From: Bog-473 sp963843365
GTDB taxonomy: Bacteria > Actinomycetota > Acidimicrobiia > Acidimicrobiales > RAAP-2
Reading direction: 5' to 3'
Length of the DNA: 64,000 bases
Assembly: GCA_963843365.1 (NCBI GenBank)
Contig: CAWJKG010000003.1
Location: 1,054,001-1,118,000 of the forward strand
Positions 34,368 through 44,197 of this stretch are shown one piece after another. The position numbers were made by a program, and so were the translations under genes. Positions within the stretch are counted from its first letter, which is position 1. Every line of letters begins with the position of its first letter. The notes below the pieces were generated by a model, which was not told where the DNA came from, ran no database searches, and saw nothing but the letters and a program-made list of their open reading frames with translations.

Positions 34368-36008
34368 TCAATGCGTTGCAGATTTTTCGGACCGCCGGCG
34401 TTCGGCCCGTCGCTCGGATTCGAGCCGCTCGAGGTCGGTGCTCCCGTGGTCCACGAACGTCATGGCCTCCGCCAGGGCGCGGTGTCCCGCCTCCTCGGCG
34501 ATGGCCCGATGCATCTGCTGCGCCACCCTGCGGTAGGCCGGGTGGCCCTGCGCGCCCGAGCGCAGCTCAATGAGATGCATCGCCTCGCGCGCGTTGAACT
34601 GCATGACGTAGCGGATGCGGTGCGCCAGCGCCACGACGTACGACGCCTGCTCGGCAAAGTCGGGGGCCAGCGAACGGTAGAGCTCTTCGGCCCGCCCGAT
34701 CGCTTCGTCGTAGCGCTCGCCGAGGCCGGCATCGGCCACGAGCTCCGGCATGTCGTACCCCAGTGAAATGCCGAGACGTTGCCATTCCATGGTGAGCATG
34801 CGGTGTCGCTGCAGGTCGCGGAACGCGCCGTAGTCGGTGACGAGTTCGAAGCGGTAGTCGGTGCGCTCCAAGGCTCGGCCGGGTCGGTGCCGGCGATTGC
34901 GTCGGTCGCCGACGTACGCCGTCAGGAGCGCGACCCGATCCTCGTGCCCGAGTTGACGCACGCGACGCGCCGCCTCACGCTCGCTGCATCCGAGGTGGGA
35001 GAAACAGGCCGCCACCAGGACCTTCTCTTCGCCGTCCGGATCGAAGTCGAGGAGCGCGACCTCCGGTTCCCCGCTCCCGCCGCGGACGGGTTCGCCGCTG
35101 GGCCCGAGCTCCGGCCACAGCCGGCTGACGAGACGTGCCGTGCGCTCCCGGGTGGAGAACAGATAGTCGGACCACTCGCCGCCGCGGGCGGGAACGTCGA
35201 CGCGCTGCAGGAAGGAAGGGATCACCTTGCGCAACTCGTCGAGCATCATGTCCGCGTAGTGCCGGGCCTCGGGGAGCGGGTGGGCACGCATCCGCAGCAG
35301 CAACTGCTCGTAGGACTGGCCGGTCCCGTAGATGCCGATGTTGGAGAGCGACGCCGCGGGCAGGAGCCCGCGTAGTGCATCGAGAGACTTGGCCCGCGTG
35401 GCCTGGCGGTAGACGAAGTCGCTGTCGCCGGCTTGTTGCGGGAAGCGTTCGGCCACCCACGCCTGCATCTGCGGCAGGAGCGCGCCGTACGTGTCGAAGA
35501 CCCGATCCATCTCGCCGACGAAGCGGGCACCGTGGGGCGAGTCGAGGATCTCGGGGGGACGGAAGTAGCGGTACTGGCCGTTCGCCAGCCTCTGGTTGTA
35601 GGCGATGTAGCGCGTGGACTGCTCGAGGTACGCCATGAGTCGGCCCCACTCCAGGACCTTGGAGAGCACGTTGGAGGCTTGCTCGCAGGCGAGGTGGACA
35701 CCCCCCAGTTGTGCCACCGAGTCGTCGCCGTACTCGACGAAGACCTTTTCGTAGAGCTGCTCCGCTCGTTCCAGTCCCACGGTGGCGTCGACGCTGGCGT
35801 CGCCGGAGATGTCGAGCTCGCCGACGAACTCGTCGAGGAAGAGGCGGCGCAGGCTCTTGGGAGACCGCGAGTAGCGGGCGAAGAGGGCGCCCTTGACGAC
35901 CTCGGGCAGGTTGACCAGGGCAAACACCGGCAGGTCCAGGTTGGTGACGTAGCGCCGGAGCACGGCTTCCTCGTCGGCGGTAAACCGCTCTTCGGAGTAC
36001 GGGAACAT
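34368..36008 (-). CDS. Double-length ThyX-like protein
   Basis: A 546-aa protein of two ThyX-fold halves. The first half carries LEWGRLMAYLEQSTRYIAYNQ and YRYFRPPEIL, the second YRFELVTDYGAFRDLQRHRM, LTMEWQRLGISLGYDMPEL and YVMQFNAREAMHLIELRS. Flavin-dependent thymidylate synthase is about 220-250 aa with RHRxxSxNExSxRY. Here the RHR is kept in the second half but the downstream Ser/Asn/Glu pattern is replaced (RHRMLTMEWQ), while the first half has only the STRY part. It may therefore be a non-thymidylate ThyX relative. No thyA was seen in the window. It is the gene downstream of helY, about 48 bp away. Confidence 0.78.
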   Translation of the reverse strand: MFPYSEERFTADEEAVLRRYVTNLDLPVFALVNLPEVVKGALFARYSRSPKSLRRLFLDEFVGELDISGDASVDATVGLERAEQLYEKVFVEYGDDSVAQLGGVHLACEQASNVLSKVLEWGRLMAYLEQSTRYIAYNQRLANGQYRYFRPPEILDSPHGARFVGEMDRVFDTYGALLPQMQAWVAERFPQQAGDSDFVYRQATRAKSLDALRGLLPAASLSNIGIYGTGQSYEQLLLRMRAHPLPEARHYADMMLDELRKVIPSFLQRVDVPARGGEWSDYLFSTRERTARLVSRLWPELGPSGEPVRGGSGEPEVALLDFDPDGEEKVLVAACFSHLGCSEREAARRVRQLGHEDRVALLTAYVGDRRNRRHRPGRALERTDYRFELVTDYGAFRDLQRHRMLTMEWQRLGISLGYDMPELVADAGLGERYDEAIGRAEELYRSLAPDFAEQASYVVALAHRIRYVMQFNAREAMHLIELRSGAQGHPAYRRVAQQMHRAIAEEAGHRALAEAMTFVDHGSTDLERLESERRAERRRSEKSATH

Positions 36009-36055
36009 GCCCGGGTAACCATAGAACGACGGTGACGCGACGGTCGCGGATGGGC

Positions 36056-38182
36056 TCAGAGGCCCGGGAGGCCCCCGGCGACGACCCCCCGGAGGAGGAG
36101 ATCGACGGCCTCCCGGGCTGCCCCGCGACCTCGGTGTCGACCGCGGCGTGGGAGACCTGCTGGGCCAGGTCGGCCACCGACTTCATGGTGCGGACGAAGT
36201 CGCCCGGTGCCAGCTCCCCCACGTCCCGGGCGGCGACCGCCAGAGCCGTGGCGAACGACGCCCCCCGGGCCCAGGACGCCACGGCGGTCGACAGGCCCGG
36301 AGCGGGCTGGCGGGTGCGGGGGACCCTGTGCTGTTCCTCAATGGAGCGGATCCGCTCGGCCGACACGGCCAGGGCGTCACTGCGCCATCGCAACTCGGAC
36401 CGCCACCGCGTCGCCCAGGCGGTCCTGCAGGGGCCGCCGCTGCTTCCCCCGCCGGGAGGCGGCATGGCCGGGGACCCGCCGGGCCCGGCGGGGCTCGAAG
36501 ACGACGGCGGAGAGGACACCGGCCACGACGGCGGGCTCGGCCCCGGCCAGCAGGTCGGCACCGAGGGCCTCGGCGATCAGGAGGTCGGCCTCGTGGTAGA
36601 GCCGCGACAGCCGGCGGCCGGCCGGGGTCACGGTCCAACCCTCCACGTAGCCCATGCGCTCGAGCACCGCGACCCGGTGCTCGAGTTGCTGCAGCAACAG
36701 GTCGGGCGTGCGCGCCTGCCACTGCGCGAAGGACCGCTGCAGGACGGCACTCGCCGTCTCGCGGTCGAAGCGCGTCATGAGATTCACTGCGAGGTTGTAG
36801 GTGGGCCGGAAGGCCGAGCGGAGGTCCGGTGGAGGTGCCGAGGCCACCCGCGCCGCTTCGGCGAAGGTGATCTCGTTGGAGAAGGCGACCACGGCGTTCC
36901 CCTCCTCGTCGAGCCCCCGCCGTCCCGCCGCGCCCGGTCAGCTGCAGGTACTCCCCGGACGTGAGGGTGGCCCGCCCCGAGCCCCCGTACTTGGTGAAGC
37001 GCTCGATCACCACCGTGCGGGCCGGCATGTTGATCCCGAGCGACAGGGTCTCGGTGGCGAACACGACCTTGAGCAATCCCGCCGCGAAGCACTCCTCGAC
37101 GGTCTCGCGGAAGACCGGGACGAGACCCGCGTGATGTGCCGCCACACCGCGTTCGAGTCCCTCGAGCCACTCGTCGTAGCCGAGGACGCGCAGGTCGTCG
37201 TCGTCCAGCGGCTCCACGCGGCGCTCGACGACCTGTCGGATGGCGGAGCGTTCGGCGGCATCCGTCAGCCGCACACCGTCGCGGACGACCTGGTGCACCG
37301 CGTCGTCGCAGGCGGCGCGGCTGAAGATGAAGACGATGGCGGGCAGCATGTCCCGCTGGTCGAGCTCCTCCACCATCTCCGTGCGCCGGGCGCGCGGAAG
37401 GGCAGGCGCGGGCCCCTCCCCCCTCCGTGCCAACGGGCGCCCCGTCCGACCTGCAGGGCCCGGCGGACCGCCTGGTCGATCCGCTGCCCTTCGCCGCCCG
37501 GTTGGCCGTTCTCGTGCAGGAGGGGGCAGAGCAGCAGCTCCTCGTCCTCCCGCCGGTGCGCGGCGAAGTGGTGTCGGAGGACGATGGGACGCTGGCGCTC
37601 CACAATGATGGAGGTGTCACCGCGTACCGAGCGGAGCCATCCCCCGAGCTCGTGGGCGTTGTTGACGGTGGCGGAGAGGCAGACGAAACGAACCTCCTCC
37701 GGGCACAGGACGAGCACCTCTTCCCAGACGCCGCCCCGGTAGGGGTCCTGAATGAAGTGGACCTCGTCGAGCACCACGGTGTGCAGGCTCTCCAGGAGAT
37801 CCGAGCCCGCCAGCAGCATGTTGCGCAACACCTCCGTGGTCATGACGACGACCGGCGCCCGGGGTCGCAGGGTGGTGTCGCCGGTGAGGAGCCCGACGTG
37901 CTCCTCACCGTAGGACGCCACCAGTTCCCCGTATTTCTGGTTCGAGAGTGCTTTGAGCGGAGTGGTGTAGAAGGCCTTGCCGTGAGCGGCCAGGGCCCGG
38001 TGGACGGCGTAGGCGGCCACCAGTGTCTTGCCGGATCCGGTCGGGGCGGAGACCAACACGGAATGCCCGGCGTCCAGGGCGCGGAACGCCTCGAGCTGGA
38101 AGTCGTCGAGCGCGAAGGGCAGGTCGGCCTCGAACTCCGCCGCCCCGGTCGCCCGCGGGACAGGCCACGGGAACGTGGTCAA
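36056..38182 (-). CDS. helY: HelY/Mtr4-like DEAD-box helicase, four frame breaks
   Basis: A Ski2-like helicase. Motif I is VSAPTGSGKTLVAAYAVHRA, Ia TTPLKALSNQKYGEL, II VVLDEVHFIQD, III CLSATVNNAHELGGWL, then VFIFSRAACDDAV, GVAAHHAGLVPVFRETVEE, VVFATETLSLGINMPARTVV and LTGRAGRRGLDEEGN. The C-terminus has DSHCT-like GELAPGDFVRTMKSVADLAQ. Breaks lie near 37400, 36930, 36400 and 36118; the last restores the ending LLRGVVAGGLPGL. The TTG start overlaps the tatC stop (TTGA). At about 709 codons it is shorter than mycobacterial HelY. The tatA-tatC-helY order matches mycobacteria. Confidence 0.85.
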
Positions 38183-38985
38183 CGCCCGAGCAGCTTCCCG
38201 ATGCCGATGGAGAGGAAGTAGAAGAACACGAGCGGAACGGCCAACGCGAACATGGAGAAGGGATCGGAGCTGGGCGTGAACACGGCCGCGATCACGACGA
38301 TGATGATGACCGCCCAGCGCCAGGCTTTGAGCAGCCGGGCCGGCGTCACGACGCGGGCCAGCTCGAGGGAGACGAGGACGACCGGGAACTCGAAGGTCAG
38401 GCCGAAGATCGTCATCATCAAGAGGATGAGGCCGAGATACGGGATGGGGTCGTAGATCGCCTGCAGGTTCGGGCCACCCACCGACTTCAGCCATCCCAGC
38501 GCGTGCGGGAGGGTGATGTACGCGGTTGCCGCGCCGAGGAGGAACAGCACGAAGGCGCTGAGCACGAAGGGGATGGCGTAGCGGCGCTCGGTCGCCTTGA
38601 GGCCGGGGGTCACGAACCGCCAGATCTGGAACAGGATGACCGGCGACGACAGCACGAGGCCGCCGAAGAGGGCGATCTTCACCCGCAGGGTGAGGCCGTC
38701 GAGGGGCGAGGTCACGAACAGGTTGCACGTGCCGCCCGAGGAGATCAGGAGCGAGGTGTTCCCCTTGGCCGTGTGGTGCGCCGTCGACGCGTCGACGGTG
38801 CAGAGCGGGCGCAGCAGGAAGTGCAGGATCGGTTCGTAGGCGAAGACGGCGATGGTGGCCGCCACCACGAACGCGATGACGCAGATGATGACCCGGCGGC
38901 GGAGCTCGCCCAGGTGCTCCCCCAACGTCATGTTGTCCGGGGACGGCTTGCTCTTCCGTTTGCCCGCGAAGGGAAGTGTCACCAC
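38179..38985 (-). CDS. tatC: Sec-independent protein translocase TatC
   Basis: The 268-aa six-helix core of the twin-arginine translocase, the receptor for RR signal peptides. The conserved N-terminal MTLGEHLGELRRRVI (with the essential Glu and Arg), SPLDGLTLRVKIALFGGLVL, FQIWRFVTPGLKATERRYAIPF and FTPSSDPFSMFALAVPLVFFY are present. It starts at GTG 38985, 10 bp after tatA/B. Its stop overlaps helY. It is probably transcribed with the proteasome block. Confidence 0.95.
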   Translation of the reverse strand: MVTLPFAGKRKSKPSPDNMTLGEHLGELRRRVIICVIAFVVAATIAVFAYEPILHFLLRPLCTVDASTAHHTAKGNTSLLISSGGTCNLFVTSPLDGLTLRVKIALFGGLVLSSPVILFQIWRFVTPGLKATERRYAIPFVLSAFVLFLLGAATAYITLPHALGWLKSVGGPNLQAIYDPIPYLGLILLMMTIFGLTFEFPVVLVSLELARVVTPARLLKAWRWAVIIIVVIAAVFTPSSDPFSMFALAVPLVFFYFLSIGIGKLLGR

Positions 38986-38995
38986 GGTCGTGTCG

Positions 38996-39562
38996 TCAGT
39001 TCAGGGTCGGATCACCGGGCACGACCACACCGGACGGGTGCGGCGCTGGGGACGGGCGCTCGACGTGGATCGGCGTCGGCCTGGGTGACGGTGCGGTCTC
39101 CGGTGCTGACGCGGGATGGGGTGGCGACCGCCCGTCCGTTGCCGCGTCAGACCCGTTGGGCGTGTGGGTGTCCACGTCGGCCGGAACGCCGGCAGCACTC
39201 GTACCGGCACCAGCGCCGGCACCGGCGTCGGCGTGGGCCGCCGCCGCCGTTCCGTTCTGGTCGACCAGATTCGGGGGTTGGAAAGAGCCGTCCGGCTCCT
39301 CGTCGGCCTCCTCTCCGGGCGACATGTTCGACAGGTGGTTCAGCAGTGCGGACGGCGACCGGGCCAGCCGGGCGATCTCCGACGTCGGCGGGAGGTCGGG
39401 CATGGTGTTGCGGACCTCGGACTCCATGCGGTGCCGGAATTCGTTGAAGGAGCGCCAGGCGCCCCCGAGCTGGCGGGCGACCTGCGGCAGGCGGTCAGGA
39501 CCCAGGAGGATGATGGCGACCACGCCGATCACGAGCAGCTTCCCTGGGTCGAGATTCAACAT
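38996..39562 (-). CDS. Sec-independent translocase TatA/TatB-type protein
   Basis: 188 aa: one N-terminal membrane helix (LLVIGVVAIILLGPDRLPQ) followed by an amphipathic helix (VARQLGGAWRSFNEFRHRME) and a long disordered Ala/Pro/Thr tail. The Pro at the helix hinge (GPDRLPQ) and length exceed typical TatA (about 60-90 aa) and fit TatB better; actinobacterial names for this position vary (tatA). The tail contains an AGAGAGAGTSAAG repeat. It lies between pafA and tatC. Confidence 0.88.
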   Translation of the reverse strand: MLNLDPGKLLVIGVVAIILLGPDRLPQVARQLGGAWRSFNEFRHRMESEVRNTMPDLPPTSEIARLARSPSALLNHLSNMSPGEEADEEPDGSFQPPNLVDQNGTAAAAHADAGAGAGAGTSAAGVPADVDTHTPNGSDAATDGRSPPHPASAPETAPSPRPTPIHVERPSPAPHPSGVVVPGDPTLN

Positions 39563-39584
39563 GCGCCCTCACTCTACGGTGCGG

Positions 39585-40944
39585 TTACAAGGACTGGATG
39601 AGCCGCTCGACCCGCTCGTCGTGGGATTTGAAGGGGTCCTTCAACAGCACGGTGCGTTGCGCCTGGTCGTTCAGCTTGAGGTGGACCCAGTCCACGGTGA
39701 AGTCCCGCCGGCGCTCCTTGGCCCGTTTCACGAAGGCCCCCCGGAGCCGGGCCCGGGTCGTCTCGGGCGGCTTGGTCATGGCCTCGGTGATGGCGTCGTC
39801 CGTGCACGTGCGGTCCATTTCGTCGCGCTGCTGCAACTTGTAGAACAGCCCGCGGCTCCGGTCCACGTCGTGGTACATCAGGTCGACCATGGCCACCTTG
39901 GGGTGGGACAACGACACGTCGTGCCGGGCCCTGATCTGCTCGACCAGCCGGTGCTTGGCCACCCAGTCGCACTCCCGCCACAGCGAGGTGGGGTCCGCCT
40001 CCAGGCCCTTGAGGCAGTGCTCCCACATGTCGAGCGCCGCGATCCTCCTCCGGGGAGAGGCCGCGGCGGTCGCGGAACTTCAACGCCCGTTCGAGGTATT
40101 CGACCTGAATGTCGAGGGCGCGCATCTCACGGCCGTTGGCCAGGCGGACGCGCCGCTGGCACGTGATGTCGTGGCTGATCTCCCGGATGGCCCGGATGGG
40201 GTTCTCCAGCGTGAGGTCGCGCAGGACTGTCGAGGAGTCCTCCAGCATGGCCAGGAGGATGGAGGTGGTGCCGACCTTCAGGAAGGTCGCGTACTCGCTC
40301 ATGTTGGAGTCGCCGACGATGACGTGGAGGCGGCGGAAGCGCTCGGCGTCGGCGTGGGGCTCGTCACGCGTGTTGATGATGGGGCGGCTGCGCGTGGTGG
40401 CGGAGGAGACCCCCTCCCAGATGTGCTCGGCGCGCTGGCTCAGGCAGAACACCGCGCCGCGTGCCGTCTGCAGCACCTTGCCCGCTCCCGCGTAGATCTG
40501 TCGGGAGACCAGGAACGGGATGAGCACCTCGGTGTAACGGTTGAACTCGTCGTTGCGCTCGGTCAGGTAGTTCTCGTGGCAGCCGTAGGAGTTGCCGACC
40601 GAGTCGGTGTTGTTCTTGAACAGGTAGACCTCGCCCCGGATCCCCTCCTCGCGCAGACGGGCCTGGGCCCCGGTGACGAGCTGCGCCAGAATCCACTCCC
40701 CCGCCTTGTCGTGCACGACCACGTCACTGATGCGGTCGCACTCGGGCGTGGCGTACTCGGGGTGGCTGCCGACGTCGAGGTAGAGACGGGCGCCGTTCTC
40801 GAGGAACACGTTCGAGGAGCGGCCCCACGACACGACCCGCCGGAACAGGTAGCGGGCCACCTCGTCGGGGCTCAGGCGACGCTGCCCGCGCAGGGTGAAG
40901 GTCACCCCGTATTCGTTCTCGATCCCGAATATGCGGCGTTCCAC
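39585..40944 (-). CDS. pafA: Pup ligase PafA, one frame break
   Basis: PafA attaches Pup through its C-terminal glutamate to lysines of target proteins. The N-terminus VERRIFGIENEYGVTFTLRG holds the catalytic ENEYG glutamates. Others are LENGARLYLDVGSHPEYATPE, KNNTDSVGNSYGCHENYL, RPIINTRDEPHADAERFRRL and RLHVIVGDSNMSEYATFLKVG. Near 40040 the frame shifts; the rest (MWEHCLKGLEADP to LIQSL) is in the next frame. The span of 1360 bp is not a multiple of three, as one indel predicts. GTG 40944 gives the family-standard start. The break is probably an error because the gene is conserved on both sides. Confidence 0.93.
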
Positions 40945-40964
40945 CAGGCCAACCGTACTGCCGG

Positions 40965-41636
40965 CTATGCCAGCAGTTGTGCCAGCTCCTCTTCGTCGAT
41001 CCGGCGGAAGGTGCGGCGGCCGTTGCCCCGGCTCAAAATGGCCGCCTCCAGGTCGCCGGCGCCGAGCGTCCGGTCCGGGCCGGCCAGCGCGGTCGTCGTC
41101 GCCTTGACGGCTGCCGCCAGGTCCCAGTCGGCCTGCCATGCAGCGCCGACGCGCTCGGTGATCGTCTCGGCATCGCCCCCGAGCACGGCAAAACGGTCCT
41201 CGTCGGTGATCGTTCCCTCATAGGCGATGTGGTACATCTGGTCCCGGCCCTCGCCGAGCTCGGCCACCAGGATCTCGACCTCGAGCGGCTTCATTTCGTG
41301 GGTGAAGACGTTGCCGAGATACTGCGCGTAGAGGTTGGCCAGCGAGCGGGCGTCGACGTCTTCGCGGCTGTACGCGTACCCCTTGGTGTCCGCGTGGCGC
41401 ACACCGGCCACGCGGAGCTGGTCGTACTCGTTGTACTTGCCGACGCCGCCGAAGGCGATGCGGTCGTAGATCTCGCTGATCTTGTGCAACGTGCGCGAGG
41501 GGTTCTCGGCCACGATGGCGATGCCGAGGTCGTAGGTGGTGGCGACGAGCGAGCGGCCGCGGGCGATGCCCTTCTGGGCGTACTCGGCCCGGTCCTTCAT
41601 GACCTGTTCGGGCGCGACGTAGTACGGCATGCTCAT
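40965..41636 (-). CDS. prcA: Proteasome alpha subunit
   Basis: 223 aa. The alpha-type 20S subunit forms the outer ring and gate. Features are MSMPYYVAPEQVMKDRAEYA (the N-terminal helix), IARGRSLVATTYDLGIAIVA, HKISEIYDRIAFGGVGKYNE and RSLANLYAQYL. It lacks an N-terminal catalytic Thr, as alpha subunits do. Its ATG overlaps the prcB stop. The C-terminal domain is Glu/Ala/Arg rich. Confidence 0.96.
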   Translation of the reverse strand: MSMPYYVAPEQVMKDRAEYAQKGIARGRSLVATTYDLGIAIVAENPSRTLHKISEIYDRIAFGGVGKYNEYDQLRVAGVRHADTKGYAYSREDVDARSLANLYAQYLGNVFTHEMKPLEVEILVAELGEGRDQMYHIAYEGTITDEDRFAVLGGDAETITERVGAAWQADWDLAAAVKATTTALAGPDRTLGAGDLEAAILSRGNGRRTFRRIDEEELAQLLA

Positions 41637-42436
41637 TGGGCACGCTCCGCCTGCTTGCGGGCGATGAGGGCGCCGAAGCGCTCCGCCACCTCGTCCTCGG
41701 GGACCTCGCGGTACCCGGCCGCGTCCACCAGGGCGACGATCGGGTAGATGCCGCGCACCGGATCGGGCCCGCCCGTGGCGGAGTCCTCGTCGGCGGCGTC
41801 GTAGAGCGACTGGATCACGAGATCCACCGCCTCGTCGCGGCCCATGCCCTCCCGCCAGCCGAGCTTGACCGTGCTCCGGGCGTCGCGCCCACCCGATCCG
41901 GTGGCCTGGAAGTCGGTGTCCTCGTAGTGGCCACCGGTCACGTCGTAGTTGAAGATGCGGCCGGTGCTGCGGGCGGTGTCGAAGCCGGCGAACAGGGGCA
42001 CCACGGCCAGGCCCTGCATGGCCAGGGGCAGGTGCTGGCGCACCATCTGGGCCAGCTGGTTGGCCTTGCCCTCCAGGGAGAGCGTGGCCCCCTCGACCTT
42101 CTCGTAGTGCTCGAGCTGGACCTGGAACAGGCGGACCATCTCGACGGCCATGCCTGCCGTCCCCGCGATGGCCACCGCCGAGAAGCGGTCCGCCGGGAAG
42201 ACCTTCTCCATGGCGTGGTGGGCGATGATGTTGCCCGCCGTGGCGCGGCGGTCGCCGGCCATGATGACGCCGTCGGCGTAGCGCAGGGCGACCACCGTGG
42301 TGCCGTGCGGTGCCTGCACCGGGGTCAGTGGGTCGAGCGCCTGCGCCGGCGCATTCGCCTGCCCCGAGGTGAGACGCAGGAGGCCGACGAAGTCCGGGCC
42401 CGGATCACGCTCCGGGGGAAAGAGAGGAAGCGCCAC
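41633..42436 (-). CDS. prcB: Proteasome beta subunit
   Basis: 267 aa with a 45-residue propeptide. Autocleavage is expected before Thr46 in APHG-TTVVALRYADGVIMAGD, leaving the catalytic N-terminal threonine. Asp and Lys partners lie in GVIMAGDRRA and the following strand. IAGTAGMAVEMVRLFQVQLE and YDVTGGHYEDTDFQATGSGG are typical. It starts 6 bp after pup, in a prcB-prcA pair coupled by a 4-bp overlap. The protease core is assembled with PrcA and driven by Mpa. Confidence 0.96.
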   Translation of the reverse strand: MALPLFPPERDPGPDFVGLLRLTSGQANAPAQALDPLTPVQAPHGTTVVALRYADGVIMAGDRRATAGNIIAHHAMEKVFPADRFSAVAIAGTAGMAVEMVRLFQVQLEHYEKVEGATLSLEGKANQLAQMVRQHLPLAMQGLAVVPLFAGFDTARSTGRIFNYDVTGGHYEDTDFQATGSGGRDARSTVKLGWREGMGRDEAVDLVIQSLYDAADEDSATGGPDPVRGIYPIVALVDAAGYREVPEDEVAERFGALIARKQAERAQ

Positions 42437-42442
42437 GGGTGG

Positions 42443-42649
42443 TTACTGTCCGCCCTTTTGCACGTAGTTGCGCACGAACTCCTCGGCGTTGTCCTCGAGC
42501 ACCTCGTCGATTTCGTCGAGCAGGTCGTCCAACTCGGCCTTGATCTTCTCGCCGCGCTCGGAGGTGGCCGGCGCGGCCTCTTCGACTTCCGTCTCTGCCT
42601 CGGTCGACCGGGTGGTCGAGGCCTTCTTCTTCTGTTCCTGTTCTGCCAT
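42443..42649 (-). CDS. pup: Prokaryotic ubiquitin-like protein Pup
   Basis: 68 aa, highly charged and mostly disordered. The helical Mpa-binding part KIKAELDDLLDEIDEVLED is followed by the C-terminal EFVRNYVQKGGQ. The terminal Gln means Dop must deamidate it to Glu before PafA can ligate it. Lys/Glu/Thr-rich N-terminus starts MAEQEQKKKAS. It lies between dop and prcB, six bases from prcB. Confidence 0.97.
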   Translation of the reverse strand: MAEQEQKKKASTTRSTEAETEVEEAAPATSERGEKIKAELDDLLDEIDEVLEDNAEEFVRNYVQKGGQ

Positions 42650-42687
42650 CGTTGCCTGTCCCGTCCTGTGGTGCGAGCGTTCTTCGC

Positions 42688-44181
42688 CTATGAGTTGAGC
42701 CGGTTCAGCAGGTCGGACGGTCCTGTGCTCTGTGCCAGGAGATCGCCGGTGTGCTCGGCCGTTCCCTTGAGGGGGTCCATCATAGGGACGCGCCGCAACG
42801 GGTCTGCGCCGACGTCGAAGACGAGGGAATCCCAGTTGGCCGTGACCACGGCGTCCGGCCAGCGGGCCAGGCACTTGCCCCGGAACCAGGCCCGGGTCCC
42901 CGTGGGGGGTTCCACCACCGCCTGGGCGACCTCCGCCGGGGAGACGAGGGTGCGCATGTCCAGGCGCCCGAAGACGGACTTGTCCGGCCGCAGGTCGTGG
43001 TACTGCAACGCCAGTGCGGCGACACGAGGGTCCTTCCACCCGCAGGAGTGGCGGTCCTGGTAGGCCAGCAGCAGCTCGCGCTTGGCCACCCAGTCCAGGG
43101 TGTCGGCCAGCGACGCCGGGTCCGACTCCAGCCCGGACAGCACGCTCTCCCAGTGCTCCATGACCAGCCCACCGACCTCGCCGCCGTCCCCCAGCGCGGC
43201 GAGGCCGCACTCCTCGGCGTACTTGCGCGCCGCACCGAAGATCTCCCATTGCATCTCGAGCGCGGTGGCCGTCGACCCGTCGGTCAGGCTCAGTGGGCGC
43301 CGCAGCGTGAGGTCCGCCGACACCTGGTGCAGCGCGCGCACGGGGTCGGACAGGGAGAGGTCGCGGGTCGGCCCCGCGTCGTCCTCCACCATGGCCAGCA
43401 CAATGGCGGTGCTGCCGAGCTTCAGGAAGGTGGCGATCTCGGACAGGTTGGCGTCGCCGACGATCACGTGGAGGCGGCGAAAGCGCTTCGGGTCCGCGTG
43501 CGGTTCGTCGCGCGTGTTCACAATGGGCCGCTTCAGCGTCGTCTCGAGGCCGACGATCTCCTCGAAGAACTCGGCGCGCTGGGACAGCTGGTACTGCACG
43601 GTGTCCGGGTCGAGCGCGGCGGTCTCCGTGCCCACCTTGCCGGAGCCGGTGAAGAGCGTGCGCGAGACGAAGTGCGGGACCACGCCGTCGATCACCTTGG
43701 CGAACGGCACGGCCCTGTCCATCATGTAGTTCTCGTGGCACCCGTAGGAGTTGCCCTTCCCGTCCGAGTTGTTCTTGTAGACGATGGGCGCGGGCTGGTC
43801 CGGGATGCGCAGCGCCGCCGCCGCCATGGCCCGCCGCAGCACCTCCTCCCCCGCCTTGTCGAAGACGAGGCCCTCCAGGGGCGTCAGGCACTCGGGGCTC
43901 GAGTACTCCGGGTGGGCGTGGTCGACGTAGAAGCGGGCCCCGTTGGTGAGGACCGTGTTGGCCAGGTGGGTCTCGACCATGGGGGCGAGGGAGCCCTCGC
44001 GGGCGAAGCCGCGGGCGTCGTTCCCGGGCGTCTCGTCCTCGAAGTCCCAGCCGATCTGCTGCTCGGCGTCGGCGGCATAGGCGTTCACGAGGACCGACGA
44101 TGCCGCGATGGGGTTCTGCTCCGGACCGGGCGAGAGGATGCCGTACTCGGTCTCTATGCCGCAGACCTTCGTGATGGCCAC
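42688..44181 (-). CDS. dop: Deamidase/depupylase Dop
   Basis: 497 aa. Dop deamidates Pup-Gln and removes Pup from substrates. It is a carboxylate-amine ligase fold like PafA: GIETEYGILSPG at the N-terminus, a Dop-specific loop (AYAADAEQQIGWDFEDETPG), FYVDHAHPEYSSPECLTP (the His-Pro-Glu-Tyr of Dop), YKNNSDGKGNSYGCHENYMM, RPIVNTRDEPHADP and RLHVIVGDANLSEIATFLKLG. It is complete and unbroken. It begins 16 bp after mpa. Confidence 0.96.
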   Translation of the reverse strand: MAITKVCGIETEYGILSPGPEQNPIAASSVLVNAYAADAEQQIGWDFEDETPGNDARGFAREGSLAPMVETHLANTVLTNGARFYVDHAHPEYSSPECLTPLEGLVFDKAGEEVLRRAMAAAALRIPDQPAPIVYKNNSDGKGNSYGCHENYMMDRAVPFAKVIDGVVPHFVSRTLFTGSGKVGTETAALDPDTVQYQLSQRAEFFEEIVGLETTLKRPIVNTRDEPHADPKRFRRLHVIVGDANLSEIATFLKLGSTAIVLAMVEDDAGPTRDLSLSDPVRALHQVSADLTLRRPLSLTDGSTATALEMQWEIFGAARKYAEECGLAALGDGGEVGGLVMEHWESVLSGLESDPASLADTLDWVAKRELLLAYQDRHSCGWKDPRVAALALQYHDLRPDKSVFGRLDMRTLVSPAEVAQAVVEPPTGTRAWFRGKCLARWPDAVVTANWDSLVFDVGADPLRRVPMMDPLKGTAEHTGDLLAQSTGPSDLLNRLNS

Positions 44182-44197
44182 GGTGCGACCCTAACTT

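Noticed and set aside
38989..39561. Plus-strand frames opposite the tatA/B gene
   Set aside because: Shadows of a TatB-like gene with the typical N-terminal helix.
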